From: Scolanthus callimorphus
Taxonomy: Eukaryota > Cnidaria > Anthozoa > Actiniaria > Edwardsiidae
Length of the DNA stretch: 64,000 nt
NCBI GenBank assembly: GCA_033964015.1
Contig: CM066920.1
Span: 5,609,912 to 5,673,911 of the forward strand
Direction: 5' to 3'
Shown: piece by piece, positions 1 through 11,100 of the stretch
Position numbering within the stretch: position 1 is the first letter of the stretch
Layout: every line of letters starts with the position of its first letter
Notes under the pieces: model-generated
Seen by the model: only the letters and a program-made list of their open reading frames with translations
Told to the model about the DNA's origin: nothing
Database searches by the model: none
Program-made: the position numbers and the translations under genes

Positions 1-231
1 CGCGCGGGAGACTAAGAAGTTGCCGACGGCGAACAATCTGAGTGCAAAAAAATCAGGAACCGAGGGCGTGGCAGCGAATGGAAACGAGACGCGCGGAAGG
101 GGAGGGGAGGAAGAAACGAGTTTGGACCCCGAGGATGGGGGATTGTGATAATCATAAATTTGAAGGCGATTAAGATATAACAGTCTCGAGATTGTGGTTT
201 TTATGGTTGGTCTCCCTGTGGTATAGAAACG

Positions 232-1905
232 TTACTGTACACGCTTAGCGGTGATCTCCCATGAAGGTGCGGTAAAACCACGTGATACGCCTTTAGAGTC
301 AGGGTGTTCGAATCTGACCATCCCGTATACGCCAATGTGCGCCCCAAAACAGCTCCCTGTAAGGCCTCTTGTTTGTACTGCCTGGAAGAGGAGAGGGTGC
401 CCTATGTAGCTTGCTACAAAGCCACTGTTTGGGTTTATCGAGGGATTGGCTACTAGCTTGTCACCTTTCTGCTCAACTGAGATGTTGTATTGAATCACTT
501 TCTGTGCGAGTGTTGGGATCTGCACATGAATCTCAGTTGCATAGAATGTGCCAACAAAAGGTTTGACATCAATTGGAAATGTGGCCTCGCGCTGTAATTC
601 AAACAAAGTGTCATTCAAAACTGGAACCAGAGTCTCGTGAATGAAGTTCATAGTTTTCCTTAAAGAAAATCCAGTGCCTGCAAATGCGAATTGGTTATTT
701 ATAACGGCGTTAACAGCAAAATGTAACTCTGGTATGACTGAAACGATTGCACCATAGCTATCAAGGGTGCCACCCTTTTGCCGGGCGAGAAAGTTTTGAC
801 CATAGCGCATTTCCCAAGGACTACCCCAGAGGAGTAAACCATTACGAGTGAGAAATTCTGGGAGAAGCATTTCGCGGATGGTTTCCTGCGTTAGAATTTC
901 CACAGCTCCCTTTCTCCCAGGATTTGCCAACATAGCTACAAGCTTCATTAGATCTGCTATAGTAGAGTACATCCCCCCTGCAGGCCCTAACCACCCTAAT
1001 TTCGTGAAATGCATCCGTGTCCCATTTTCGAGATAAGGGGGCGCCATGTTTTCTTCAACTCTGTCAGTAATCGTAAATCCAGTATTTTTCATCCTCAGTG
1101 GATGCAAAACTTCTTTCTCAACCCATTCCTCAAAGGTAGTATTCAGTAGATTTTCTGTTAAAATCCTCCCCAGCAATGCGTATCCTAGATTGCTATAGCT
1201 AGGCTGCGTCCAGGGCTCTACTACAAGACTTCTTTTGCTGAGAAGTTTTAGCTGTTCCGAGGTGCTTGTATTTGTGCAAACATAGCGACAGGGCGCTTCT
1301 CGCGGGAGGCCCGACATCTGACCGGCTATTTGCCTCAGAGTTATGTTTGACCTCGTGAATGGATTCTCGATTCGAAACTTCGGCGCATATTTAACTAGAG
1401 GGTCGTCTAGTGAAGCTATAACCCCGTCTTCGTAAAGTTTATAGAGTAAAATCACGGGGAAAATCTTGGTGACGCTGCCGATCCGATAAATAGTGTCCTT
1501 GTCGGGTGCTGATTCGCCCTGATAGACTCTGCTTCCATAGTGACCTGTGAATATGATAGAGTCGTGATAGAATATATTTATGGATATAGCCGACTTGTTT
1601 TCGATCTTTGTAGCCATAGATTTGAGGTGATCATTGATGGCATCTATTGCGTCTACGATTCTTTTGGGCATTGGTAACGGTAGCGCTAATAGAGAGGGAA
1701 GTCCCGGGCACCTTGAGAACGGGTTGCGCGGAGTTGGTGTTGGAATTGAAACGGACCCCGTGCTTTCTGTGGCATTTCTCAAAGACACCGCCAGCCATAT
1801 CACCAAAACTGTCAAAACCAGGGCTAATACGAAGGAGCCTATTGCCAGGTGCTTCCACATTCGAGCCGAACGATGGAAGCGAATAGGTAGTGGTTCGGGC
1901 TCCAT
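232..1905 (-). CDS. Membrane-anchored serine beta-lactamase-like protein (LACTB/LACTBL1 type)
   Basis: Single-exon frame of 557 residues on the minus strand. The open frame runs further upstream but only from a GTG, so I place the start at the first ATG (1905), which has G at -3 and G at +4. A hydrophobic segment at about residues 16-40 follows a short basic N-terminus, which suggests a type II membrane protein with an extracellular or luminal C-terminal domain. That domain has the class C beta-lactamase/penicillin-binding fold signature: SVTK (S144 to K147, nucleophile and general base) and YSN (Y237 to N239). A later GGTLDSYG stretch is in the place of the third motif. Animal members of this family are serine hydrolases of mostly unknown substrate and are not antibiotic-resistance genes. 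No introns are visible, which could mean a retrocopy or an ancestrally intronless gene. Family call is firm; the exact paralogue is not. Confidence 0.85.
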   Translation of the reverse strand: MEPEPLPIRFHRSARMWKHLAIGSFVLALVLTVLVIWLAVSLRNATESTGSVSIPTPTPRNPFSRCPGLPSLLALPLPMPKRIVDAIDAINDHLKSMATKIENKSAISINIFYHDSIIFTGHYGSRVYQGESAPDKDTIYRIGSVTKIFPVILLYKLYEDGVIASLDDPLVKYAPKFRIENPFTRSNITLRQIAGQMSGLPREAPCRYVCTNTSTSEQLKLLSKRSLVVEPWTQPSYSNLGYALLGRILTENLLNTTFEEWVEKEVLHPLRMKNTGFTITDRVEENMAPPYLENGTRMHFTKLGWLGPAGGMYSTIADLMKLVAMLANPGRKGAVEILTQETIREMLLPEFLTRNGLLLWGSPWEMRYGQNFLARQKGGTLDSYGAIVSVIPELHFAVNAVINNQFAFAGTGFSLRKTMNFIHETLVPVLNDTLFELQREATFPIDVKPFVGTFYATEIHVQIPTLAQKVIQYNISVEQKGDKLVANPSINPNSGFVASYIGHPLLFQAVQTRGLTGSCFGAHIGVYGMVRFEHPDSKGVSRGFTAPSWEITAKRVQ

Positions 1906-1998
1906 GACTGAGCTTTGTGTGTACACACCAGTGTTTACGTGCGTGACAAGACCTCCTTCAGAGAGCGTCCCTAGTAACAGGCCTATGGAATGATGCAC

Positions 1999-2811
1999 AA
2001 TCGACCCCCAATAACTCCAACCTCCAAGAGGAATAAAAATTAGATTCTTTTATGGGAGTTCGAAGAGTTAACCTTAAGATTATACATAATGTATGTGAAT
2101 TCATACATACAGAATCTATTTTGCGCGCGCGGTGCAACACAGGAAAACCGCAACAAGCAGGCGTAGCAAATTCAGATATGGGAAGCGCAGAGGACGCGCT
2201 GATAAATGTGATGGTTGTGGCAGATCGGCAATGATTACATTTGGTAATCTGTTTTCCTTGTATTTCTTTTTTGGCTGCAGTTACTTTAGCCTGAAGTTTT
2301 ACTTCTCGATTTTTGTGTGAGAAACATTTGTACTTTCCCCATGGAATTATTTTGTGTAATAACTCCATGATTTATTTTGTGTGCTGATCAAAGTATCACA
2401 TCTCCCTAAGTCTTATTTTGGCTGATTGCACTATTTTCCGCCCCAGGGGTTGAGGACCCTAACATTTTAAGACCTTCTTCCCTGAAATTTTCCATGCTCC
2501 CGAAATACCTCCTCTAACCAATCAGATACCCTACCTTGGAATTCCCTGACAATTGAGGGCACGATGGAACAGTGTCCCTGGAAATGGTCTCAGTCCTTTA
2601 TTTAGCCTGAACAACTCTGGAAAAAGGGGTGATAACACCCCTCCCATGGAACTGCCAGGCCTTTATCTACTCTCCCCTCTCCTTCCCTGGAATATCCTGG
2701 TTTCAAATAAACCCTCATCCTTTATATTAGAATTTTCAGGCTTTAGAAAAACCTGTCTCATAGAATTTCGAAGCCCCTCCCCTTGGAATAAATCTGGGAT
2801 CCCCAATCCCC
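1999..2811. other. Upstream spacer of the beta-lactamase-like gene with degenerate GGAAATTCC-type repeats
   Basis: No gene is visible. From about 2440 to 2811 short blocks resembling CCTGGAATTCCAGG recur, separated by runs such as CCCTCCC. They are degenerate relatives of the denser arrays at 29.26-29.48 kb and 55.84-56.1 kb. The open frame 2553-3026 is a by-product of this repetition and has no recognisable protein domain. Confidence 0.5.
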
Positions 2812-2815
2812 TGTA

Positions 2816-2950
2816 CAGAAAGAAAATGCAATCAGCCATGTTATTTCAACATCCTGTGCAGAAAGAAAATGCAATCAGCCATATGTTATTTCAACATCGT
2901 GTGCAAAACGAAAATAAAATGAGTCATATGTTACTTCAACATCAGGGGCA
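2816..2950 (+). repeat. Tandem repeat, about three 44-bp units
   Basis: Copies start at about 2816, 2859 and 2904, each reading roughly CAGAAAGAAAATGCAATCAG followed by CATATGTTATTTCAACATC. The third copy is the most diverged. Noncoding. Confidence 0.75.
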
Positions 2951-4594
2951 AAAGAAGCACAACTTTGCCTGGAGACACTATACAGAAGACAGAAAGCTCC
3001 TGGTCACAGGCAAGCTGATGCATTAACTGAGGAACTAACCACAGGGAACCTGTACTTCTACCAGAAATGCCTGAATATTAGGAAAGCCCTACACCATCCC
3101 CCTGCTATAGTTACGGGCCTTCATGAACAGGAAGGCAAATGATCTACCAAGGTAACTACTGACAGACCAAGTAGGAGAAAATGAAACCATGGCATTTAAA
3201 AGGCATTTTAAATAGTTTATTCAAGTTTTATGTTTCAAATGTAATTCATCTACTTCTGACTGATCAACACAGGAGACCAGTATCAGATAACTGCAGTGAA
3301 ACCCACTTAATTCTTAAGGGGTAGTGTCACGAATTTAGGGTTAGTTCCGTATAAGAACTAGGCAAGCCAACGACAAAGCATGCTGGAATGCAATTAATTT
3401 CTATTGAAAATATAGACAATTTCATTGGCTTAGACACAAAACTCAGTAAAGTTACTATGCTATAAGAACTTTCCTGGGGATTTTTAGGGAGACATAAGCA
3501 CATGTTGGTACTCACAAACAGGATATGAAAAGACTTTGCTTGTGGGGAACCTAGCGTAAAATACTGATTGTCCTTCCTTTGTTTTTCTTTAATCTGATTG
3601 GTCTAGGGACTTTTTATTGCCATATTTTCTCAAAGCAAGTCGAAATCTATTAGTTTTTCACTTTTATTATGTTACTAGTCATTAACACTTTCTGGTGGTA
3701 AAAAAGTAGGAAATGTATTCTATGTGGGGGAACCCTCAATGCCATAGCAAAATGGAGTTTAGCCTACCGGTACCTCTTGAATGAATGATTACTTGGGGTG
3801 GGGGTGGGGTGTCACTTTTGAACACCCTTCAGTGGGGGGAGGGGGGATGAATATTTTCTGGAACCATATATTCCTATATTTTAGTTCCATTTTCTTTCTT
3901 GGACTCAGTTGAAGTATAATGTAGGTTGTTTGAGTGACACAACCCCTTTAAGTGGTTTTGACATAGCAGGGCTCACAGAATGTGGCACTGGCATAAACCA
4001 GGAGTTTGGTATGCCTATGAAACCTTACACAAGTTTGCTACATAAAAAAAAAACAGATCAGGTTTAAACATGTGTCACCAGAATTCAAGGCAATGGTAAC
4101 CTTTTTCTTAGCTATGGTGCTCTGCTCATGTTCTGGCCTGTGAGGAAGCTATGCTGCAATATTGTCAAGCTTTGTCTTACTTTCAAAATGTGGTTTACTG
4201 TGAAATTAAATTGTAATTGTCTTTCTAGAAGCAGACCAAACAGTACTCACAGAATTCTTACTGCATGGCAGTGCACTTTTATGAAGCATGATTATTTCCC
4301 CCACACATCAAATGCAGGGAAAGTGTACAAAATAAGAAAATAACTTATAAATTGTTTGATCATGTGTTCTTCTCCTCAACGTCGTATGGGTGTGTAGTCC
4401 TCAGGAAAGCCAAATTGGTGTTTGTTATGTGAGGTAACCAATGGTAATATGCCAGCAGTAGGAATTACATTCCAGGATAAGTGGAGGGTGACATTCTGGC
4501 ATCCTCTGAAAGTTAATTGAGAAAAAAAGACCATTAATTTTGTTTGACGATGAGGATGGTGGCCGTCAGGGGAGGGAACAGGGGCAGATCCAAG
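2951..4594. other. Intergenic stretch; a fragment of the TGTGTGGTTCC foldback family only
   Basis: I see no gene. At about 3795-3870 there is one arm of the foldback family whose full copies lie at 24607-24873 and 25793-25984: it reads ATGAATATTTTCTGGAACCA next to a G-rich run. The rest is unremarkable AT-rich sequence. Confidence 0.4.
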
Positions 4595-4884
4595 GGGTGC
4601 TTACCATTGGTCAAGGAAAACCGGTTGGTGTGAAATACGGAGTGGAGTGGTGGTTACGATGATTCACTTATTCGCATTGCGGTTCGGATCGGCTACCTTA
4701 TTTGGTCATAAAACCAGTTGGAGTGCCAATGGTACAAACCATTCCAACGGTTCATTCCATCTGGAATGGCGAGACAACCTCTGAAGCTGAACCTCTCGGA
4801 ACAACCAGAGTGACAAAAACATCGACTGCACCATTGGAATCCCAACCGAAATTACAGGTTTTTTGTGACCAATGGGAAGCACCC
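4595..4884. mobile_element. Foldback MITE, termini GGGGTGCTTACCATTGGTCA
   Basis: The left end GGGGTGCTTACCATTGGTCA matches the reverse complement of the right end TGACCAATGGGAAGCACCC with few mismatches, and the inverted match continues inward past GGTTGG/CCAACC. No transposase frame is present. The overlapping open frames here are chance frames through the inverted repeat. Superfamily not determined. Confidence 0.65.
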
Positions 4885-5682
4885 AAGAACTTACAAAAGA
4901 AGTCCAAGGGTGCCAGTTGCCCCCTTTTGCACTTGCTATTACAGACACTTAAACTTTCCTTTGGGCCCCTACTCCACCCTCCCCTACTCCTGGATAGTGA
5001 CTGCCCAAAACAAATGAACTGGCAACAGAAGCCTCCATCCAGAGCTGGTGACTCCATCCAGAGCATGCCCTGGCTTGCTATTATTGATATGTTCTTACTT
5101 TAATCCTGATCCATCATCAAAGAAGTAATACTTTGTGTTCATAGCTTGGTAGTTAAGTTTTGGGTTGTCCCCACGTAGCATGATTTTATCCCATACTACC
5201 ACTTGGTTGAATTTCTAGGACAAGAAAAAGAAGGTAGACAATTAAATAAATGCATAAAATAAAGCTTGGACTGAATGCCCTTATCATAGGGGTGGCAAAT
5301 GGGTCCCTGGAAAATTCTGAGTCTTGAAATGTCAAAGAATCTTGCATTTTTGGCTCATAAACCAGGGTCTCTGCATCTCACAAAGTCTCCAATTTACCAT
5401 CCCTTTTTCTCCTGTTTGATGTGAAATATAAATAATGTCCTAAACAGATTACATTTCTTTACCTTCTCAACTTACATTTGCTTTTGTCTCATATTCAGCA
5501 GTCACATAGATAAACAACTGTTTTGTGTTCCAGTTGAAAAGTTTTTTAAAATGTAAGTGAAGTCAAGGATTTTTTTCAATTCAACAACAAACTTCCATTT
5601 CAATATCATTTAATAATCACAAATTACAGATCATTTTAACTCCAATCCCATAGGCTGGAAAGTTCTGGAAGTGCATGGTACA
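4885..5682. other. Intergenic stretch, nothing recognised
   Basis: AT-rich sequence with no coding frame, RNA gene or repeat that I can support. Confidence 0.3.
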
Positions 5683-5887
5683 GCCGATTGCGTTTGAGCG
5701 TTTTACCCTAACAGTTCGCACGTTACGTTTGAACGTTGCGTTGTGAGACAAAAAGTCAGACGTTTCCAAGGGCAACCGCCATGTGTCACTGACCAATCAG
5801 AGAGGACAGAACTCTTTGGTTCGCCATAGAAACGTCTCGTTTCATCCTAGAAACGCAACTTTTAAATGTTCAAATGTGCGAATCGGC
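5683..5887. mobile_element. Short foldback element, termini GCCGATTGCG / CGAATCGGC
   Basis: The left end GCCGATTGCGTTTGAGCGTT pairs imperfectly with the right end AATGTTCAAATGTGCGAATCGGC region. The ends are diverged and no target duplication is clear. No coding capacity. Confidence 0.45.
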
Positions 5888-6195
5888 AATAAGTATCTAT
5901 GGTAAAATAAAGGAGAGCAGAAACTTTAGCAATAATACGATTTCCAAACCAATGTCCTTATATGCGTGGTATCCTCGTATTACAGTAAATATCTTCAATA
6001 AAGTGAATCTCACAGCATACAATGATTAATGTAATACAATCAGTCTTTGCTTGGAAAATTTATAATGAACCAGACCCCAATGTAACAATATTTTCAATGG
6101 CTTCGCCTTTATAGTGTTAAATCGGGAGTACGGATACAAGGATACTCTGATTTTATGATACAGTTTTCCTGCCCTCGTGGAATATCTTAAATTTG

Positions 6196-6590
6196 GGGTT
6201 CCACTCCCGGGGGGGACTCCCATATTTTTTTGGCCGGGGTGCTCGTCGTACCTTTTAGGGTTTAAAATCAGGCCTCTGGTACCTTTTAGGGGTAAATTTC
6301 GAAAACTTGCATTTTTTTCCAGATAGGTACCCGTTCGAGGTCCATTCTTGCAAATCAAACAAATCGAACTTGTTGGTAGCCTGAATTCCAGACGTATTTT
6401 CCCTCGTAAAAAGTATGAGAGAAAATTACGAGGGAAAATACGTCTTGTTGGTACCTTTTGGGGGTCAAAATCAACTAAGCGATGCCATGTTTGGTACTTT
6501 TTAGGGGTAAAATCGAAAGGTCCCGACGAGCACCCCAGCCCCAAAAATATGGGAGTCCCCCACCCCCCCCCCACCCCCCGGGGGTTCCAC
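6196..6590. mobile_element. Foldback MITE of the GGTGCTCGTCG family, copy 1
   Basis: The left arm contains GGGACTCCCATATTTTTTTGG then GGGGTGCTCGTCG; the right arm contains the reverse complement CGACGAGCACCCC then CCAAAAATATGGGAGTCCCC. Inside, the short unit GGTACCTTTTAGGGGTAAAA recurs in both orientations. A second copy lies at 61832-62171. No transposase is encoded; the open frames here are shadows of the repeat. Confidence 0.75.
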
Positions 6591-6630
6591 TGTACTTCAA
6601 AACAAAACTTTGCATTCTGATTGGCTGACT

Positions 6631-7219
6631 AATGCACCAGTCAATTGACAGCCCCGCACCCCCCCATTCGTGCATTAGCGAGGTACTAGCTGGGCTTTCG
6701 TACATAATTCACACTACATTACTGCCCCGTTGGTCAGGAGATGCGCTTTCTTTCATGACTTCCACAAAGTACATCGAGCGGGGAGTCACTCTCTTCCCCG
6801 GGACACAACACAACAGAAACCAGCCAGCTTTCCGGGCTGTCTCATCTCCATATGAACAGCCCCTTACTTCACAAAAGACACGATAAATACAGATTTTTGT
6901 TACTTGAATTACACATATTAAATTTTAATCTACACTAGCCAAAGTACATGCAAGTAGAAAAATATCGTTTTATTGCGCTTTGCGAACGGCTGCGGCTGCA
7001 TTGAAAACTGGGCACCATTGACGTGACTCTTTTCAGTAAGTAAAAATTTGTTGGGCAAGGAGCGCATTCACTCTTAATTGTTACTCTGGGGACGGTGCAT
7101 TCACCTCTCAGATTGTCCCCGCAAACTGAGGCGCGCACTGCCTTTCACTTGCCCAAAAGGTGAATGCCCCGCTAATGCGCGAATGGGGGGGTGTGGGGTT
7201 GTCAATTGACTGGTGCATA
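6631..7219. mobile_element. Foldback element of 589 bp with about 50-bp inverted ends
   Basis: The left end AATGCACCAGTCAATTGACA continues into a C-rich block and CATTCGTGCATTAGCG. The right end has the reverse complement CGCTAATGCGCGAATG, a G-rich block and TGTCAATTGACTGGTGCAT. The interior of about 490 bp has no recognisable coding sequence. It is only 40 bp from the preceding foldback element. Confidence 0.75.
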
Positions 7220-8124
7220 AACAAAGACCCATCACGACCACCAATAGAAAAGTCTAGGAAAGTGTCATCTCTTTACGACAGTCATTTAAACTTCACTCTA
7301 GAACATGTAGTAAGCTTAACAACAAAAGGATATCTGTTTTCAGGTCGAAAGTGATGAATCCAAGATCATTCTTTTCTCTAGACACACTGAAGTCTTGGAC
7401 ATGTCTCCTGCAAATCGAGCACAATGACACAGTACAGTCAATCTTACTTTTATGATATTTCAGCAAAATCCATTTCCATGTGTAATTTTATACTCACACT
7501 AAAGCCTTTTTTGTTGCAATATCCACGTTCACATGGTAGTCAAGAAAAACAGTGGAAAAAAAGCACAGAAACGTCAATGCAGCTAAGACCGTAAGTGTGA
7601 AGGCGAAAACTGTATTTAGTCTAGATAAAAACGTGTTCATCTTGGCTAAATATGGCAAAACATCAGAGGAAAGACGAAGAAATGAAAGAGAGAAACTCGT
7701 CTTTTTCACGGAGTTGGCGAACACTCATTGGTTCTAAGAGCGGTCAGTGGTTATTCGCAATAAATTACGCGTGTGCATTAAAGAAACGGGGTAACCGCTG
7801 ATTTTACCACAGGGATCCTAGCAGCACTCACGAGAAATAAACAAGAAAATGAGTAAGAAGAAAAGTCAAGGTACCGTAAAACGTTTCGAATATTATAATA
7901 GAGTGAAAAAGATGAGCAACAATCGTAAAAATACTCTATAACATGTTTTTTTCTTGCGGGATTCGAGAATCATTCAACTTATTTGTAGAAATGGCAGCGC
8001 AAATGAGAGAACAAGAACAACAACTGGAAGAGCTGAAATCACATAGCTAACTCATTTTCATGGAACATTTGCATTTTGTCAACAATGCCATTACATATTT
8101 TAGCTCATAATATACTCGGTAAGA
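7220..8124. other. Upstream region of AASDH, nothing further recognised
   Basis: Presumably holds the AASDH promoter and any noncoding first exon, but I cannot place a transcription start. The two complementary open frames at 7494-7737 overlap on opposite strands and look like chance frames. Confidence 0.3.
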
Positions 8125-11100
8125 ATGGAGGAAAGTACACTTCATGGCTTGTTCTTAAACACAGCAGAGACTTATCCCAACAGAATTGCACTTACCTATG
8201 AATATAATGATTACCAAGAACATGTAACATACAGGGAACTTTCAAGAAGAGCTAACAGCATATCATCAGTTTTAGGAGAGCTCAGAATCCATGAAAGTGA
8301 TGTTGTTGCATTATATTCCAGACAATTTCCTGCCCTTTACGCATGCATGTTGGGCATCTTACAAAGGCCTTCAGCATTTGCACCTCTCTGCACAGAATGG
8401 CCTGTCAAAATGGCATGTGACTTTTTGATTCGACTGAAAGCGAGAGCAATTATTGTTGATGTAACACTCTGGAGCCAGTTTGAGGAAATTGCGCAAAAGA
8501 AACTAGAAAGTCCAGAAAGCAATGAAGACTACATTTTGCAGGAAAGCCAGGACTTGCAGAACTTGGGCTTTGCTGTTCTGATAGACCCAGCCCACCACAG
8601 GAAGAGCTCAATTTCTCACATGGCATATGTAATGCACACTTCAGGGACCACAGGAGAACCAAAACTGGTGAATGTACCACATCAGTGCATTGTTCCTAAC
8701 ATTCTAGATCTGAAGTCAAGATTTAATATAACAGAACATGATAGTGTTGCTGTTATATCCCCATATACATTTGATCCCTTTGTTGTACAGCTCTTTTTAG
8801 CATTATCCTCAGGAGGGAGAGCTGTTATTGTGTCAGATGCAGTAAAACAACAGCCTGAAAAGCTCTGTGACTTCCTCTTTAGAAGGCAGAAGATTACGAT
8901 ACTACAGGTAAGCATTTAACAAGTAGTTATTTGAATCTGACTGTGCAATGCACATTGAGAGAAAACTGTAACCCCACAATGCATCACATGCATTGGTACC
9001 TCCCATACAAGTAATGCAACCAGAATATCCAGAATGGCTTCCCTTTTTCGTGTATGGATTCCAGTTAAGCTAGACATTGCTGTGACTGTTACATCATTTC
9101 TCATTAAAATAGTTCGAACCTGAGTGAGACACACTCTTTAATTTGGCTTGGCTTGTCACTTCCAGCTGGAGGGTAATTGCCATTGACAGAAGAACTCTAA
9201 TTATATACATTACCTACATTCAAAATCAGCCAATCAGTGAAGGACCTCAAGTGGCTTTCACCAGAGGCTCTCCCATGGGGTGACAAGCTGGGGAACTCCG
9301 GGCAGGAATGAGCAGTGAAAAGAAGTTGAGGCAGCAAACCCCCCACATTCACAATCGTATGTAATGATTTATTAATGTGTTATCTACAGCCAACTCCATC
9401 TCTCATGATAAATATTGGATCTGAGCTGATCGGATCAAGAATCCTTGGCCAGCACTCTCTGTTGCGAATTCTAGCACTTGGTGGCGAATCCTGTCCTCCA
9501 CTCTCTACTCTGCAGAAATGGGCACACCCTTCTTGTAAAACAAGGATATTCAATCTTTATGGCATTACTGAGGTCTCAAGCTGGGCTTCCTGCCATGAAC
9601 TTAGCCTAGAACATGCTGTGAATCCTGCGAACCATGTAGAAGGTTTACAGCTAGCCAAGCCCCTTGATCTATGTGACAATATCCCCTTAGGGACACCTCT
9701 CATGGATACAATTATGGAAGTGAGGAATGAAGATGGGGTGAAAATCAGTGAGGGACTTGGACAAGTGTTTATAGGTATGTATACTGCTGATCTCTGTGAA
9801 GAGCACAATGCCCTGCCAGTTCCCTTCAGAAACTTGGTGTTTGAAATAGAGACTGGGTTTTTCGACTTTCCAGGGTTTTGTTAGCTTGAAACTCAAATTC
9901 CACTGAGGCTTGGGTGCATTGCAAAGAACACCTGGAGCCTCATAGAAGCTCTAATTATAAGAAGCTAAACCTCTGCTGAACTCTAGTGGTCCTAGTGATT
10001 GCCAAAATTCTCACATTATCAATTCTATGCTAAATTATAAAGCAGATTTTGTGTGACTGAAAAATGTATGCCACATTGATTGGTTGATTAGTCATTTCAC
10101 ATGATATGATTGGTAGAAAGTGAGGTTCTGTACTGTTCGTGATTGTTCCATGTTCCTTGCAAAAATCTGCTCTTCTCTTGTTGGTTGACTTCATTGCGCA
10201 GAAATATTCTTGCCAAAATCGCACCTGGTCAGCATTCTCATTACTGTCACCATTCTTAGGTGGCATCAACCGTGTCTGCATTTTGGGGCATGAGATCAGA
10301 GCACAGCCAGGGACCGTGCGTGCCACAGGAGACATGGGATACATTCGAAATGACCAGATATGGTATTATGGGCGCAAAGACCGCACAATAAAAAGACAAG
10401 GCAGAAGAATTAACTTGCTGTGGATCGAGCAAGTCTTAGCAAGAGAAATCCCCACCGCTGCGTTTGTGACAGTAGTAGAGAGGACTTCCGTTGGCCTGAT
10501 TCTCCATCTGTTTTTCATGACGAGTAATGATCGCCATGAAAATTGATCTCTATAGTGAAAGCCACGTTGAATGAGTCTCTACCGCGGTATGCTCACCCTG
10601 ATCACATACATCTGGTAACACGGTTGCCGGTGAATTCCCACGGGAAAGTAGACTCCTTGGCGTTATTGCAGAGTATCCAAAGAGATGCTATGAAAAATGT
10701 TTTGATGCCAGTGAGAGACGCAGTGGCGCGATACTGGCTTAGATCAATTGGCAATGATGGCAGTTTTAACAATAGGGAGTCAAACAGGGAAATTATTTAT
10801 GGTTCAGTTGACGAAGGAGGCGAGAGCTCAAGCTACAACAAGTCTGAATGTAGTTCCACCTCTAATAATTGTGACGGCTTTGTAAATGATGACGCTATGT
10901 TTATTCACAACGGGGGCACGTCTATCAAAGCTATCCAGTTAGCAAACAGCCTGGAGATGTGGTTGAAAGAGAAGCACCATGAGCGGACCATTGGACTTCC
11001 ACATCTTTTGGATGTGATTCTGAATCAATCGTTTGGAAGTCTTTGTGCGTACATTGAGGACAAATCTCAGTCTTTTTCTGGAATTGGTTCACGTGAGTCA

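Noticed and set aside
2553..3026. 157-codon frame
   Set aside because: Built from degenerate GGAATTCC blocks and a 44-bp tandem repeat.
4702..5103. 133-codon frame and two opposing frames
   Set aside because: They lie in an inverted-repeat element, have no domain and no splice context.
10524..10555. A 32-nt GT-AG intron as the explanation for the AASDH frame break
   Set aside because: It would restore the frame, but such an intron is far below the size of the other introns here (101 nt or more) and would delete residues that look conserved.
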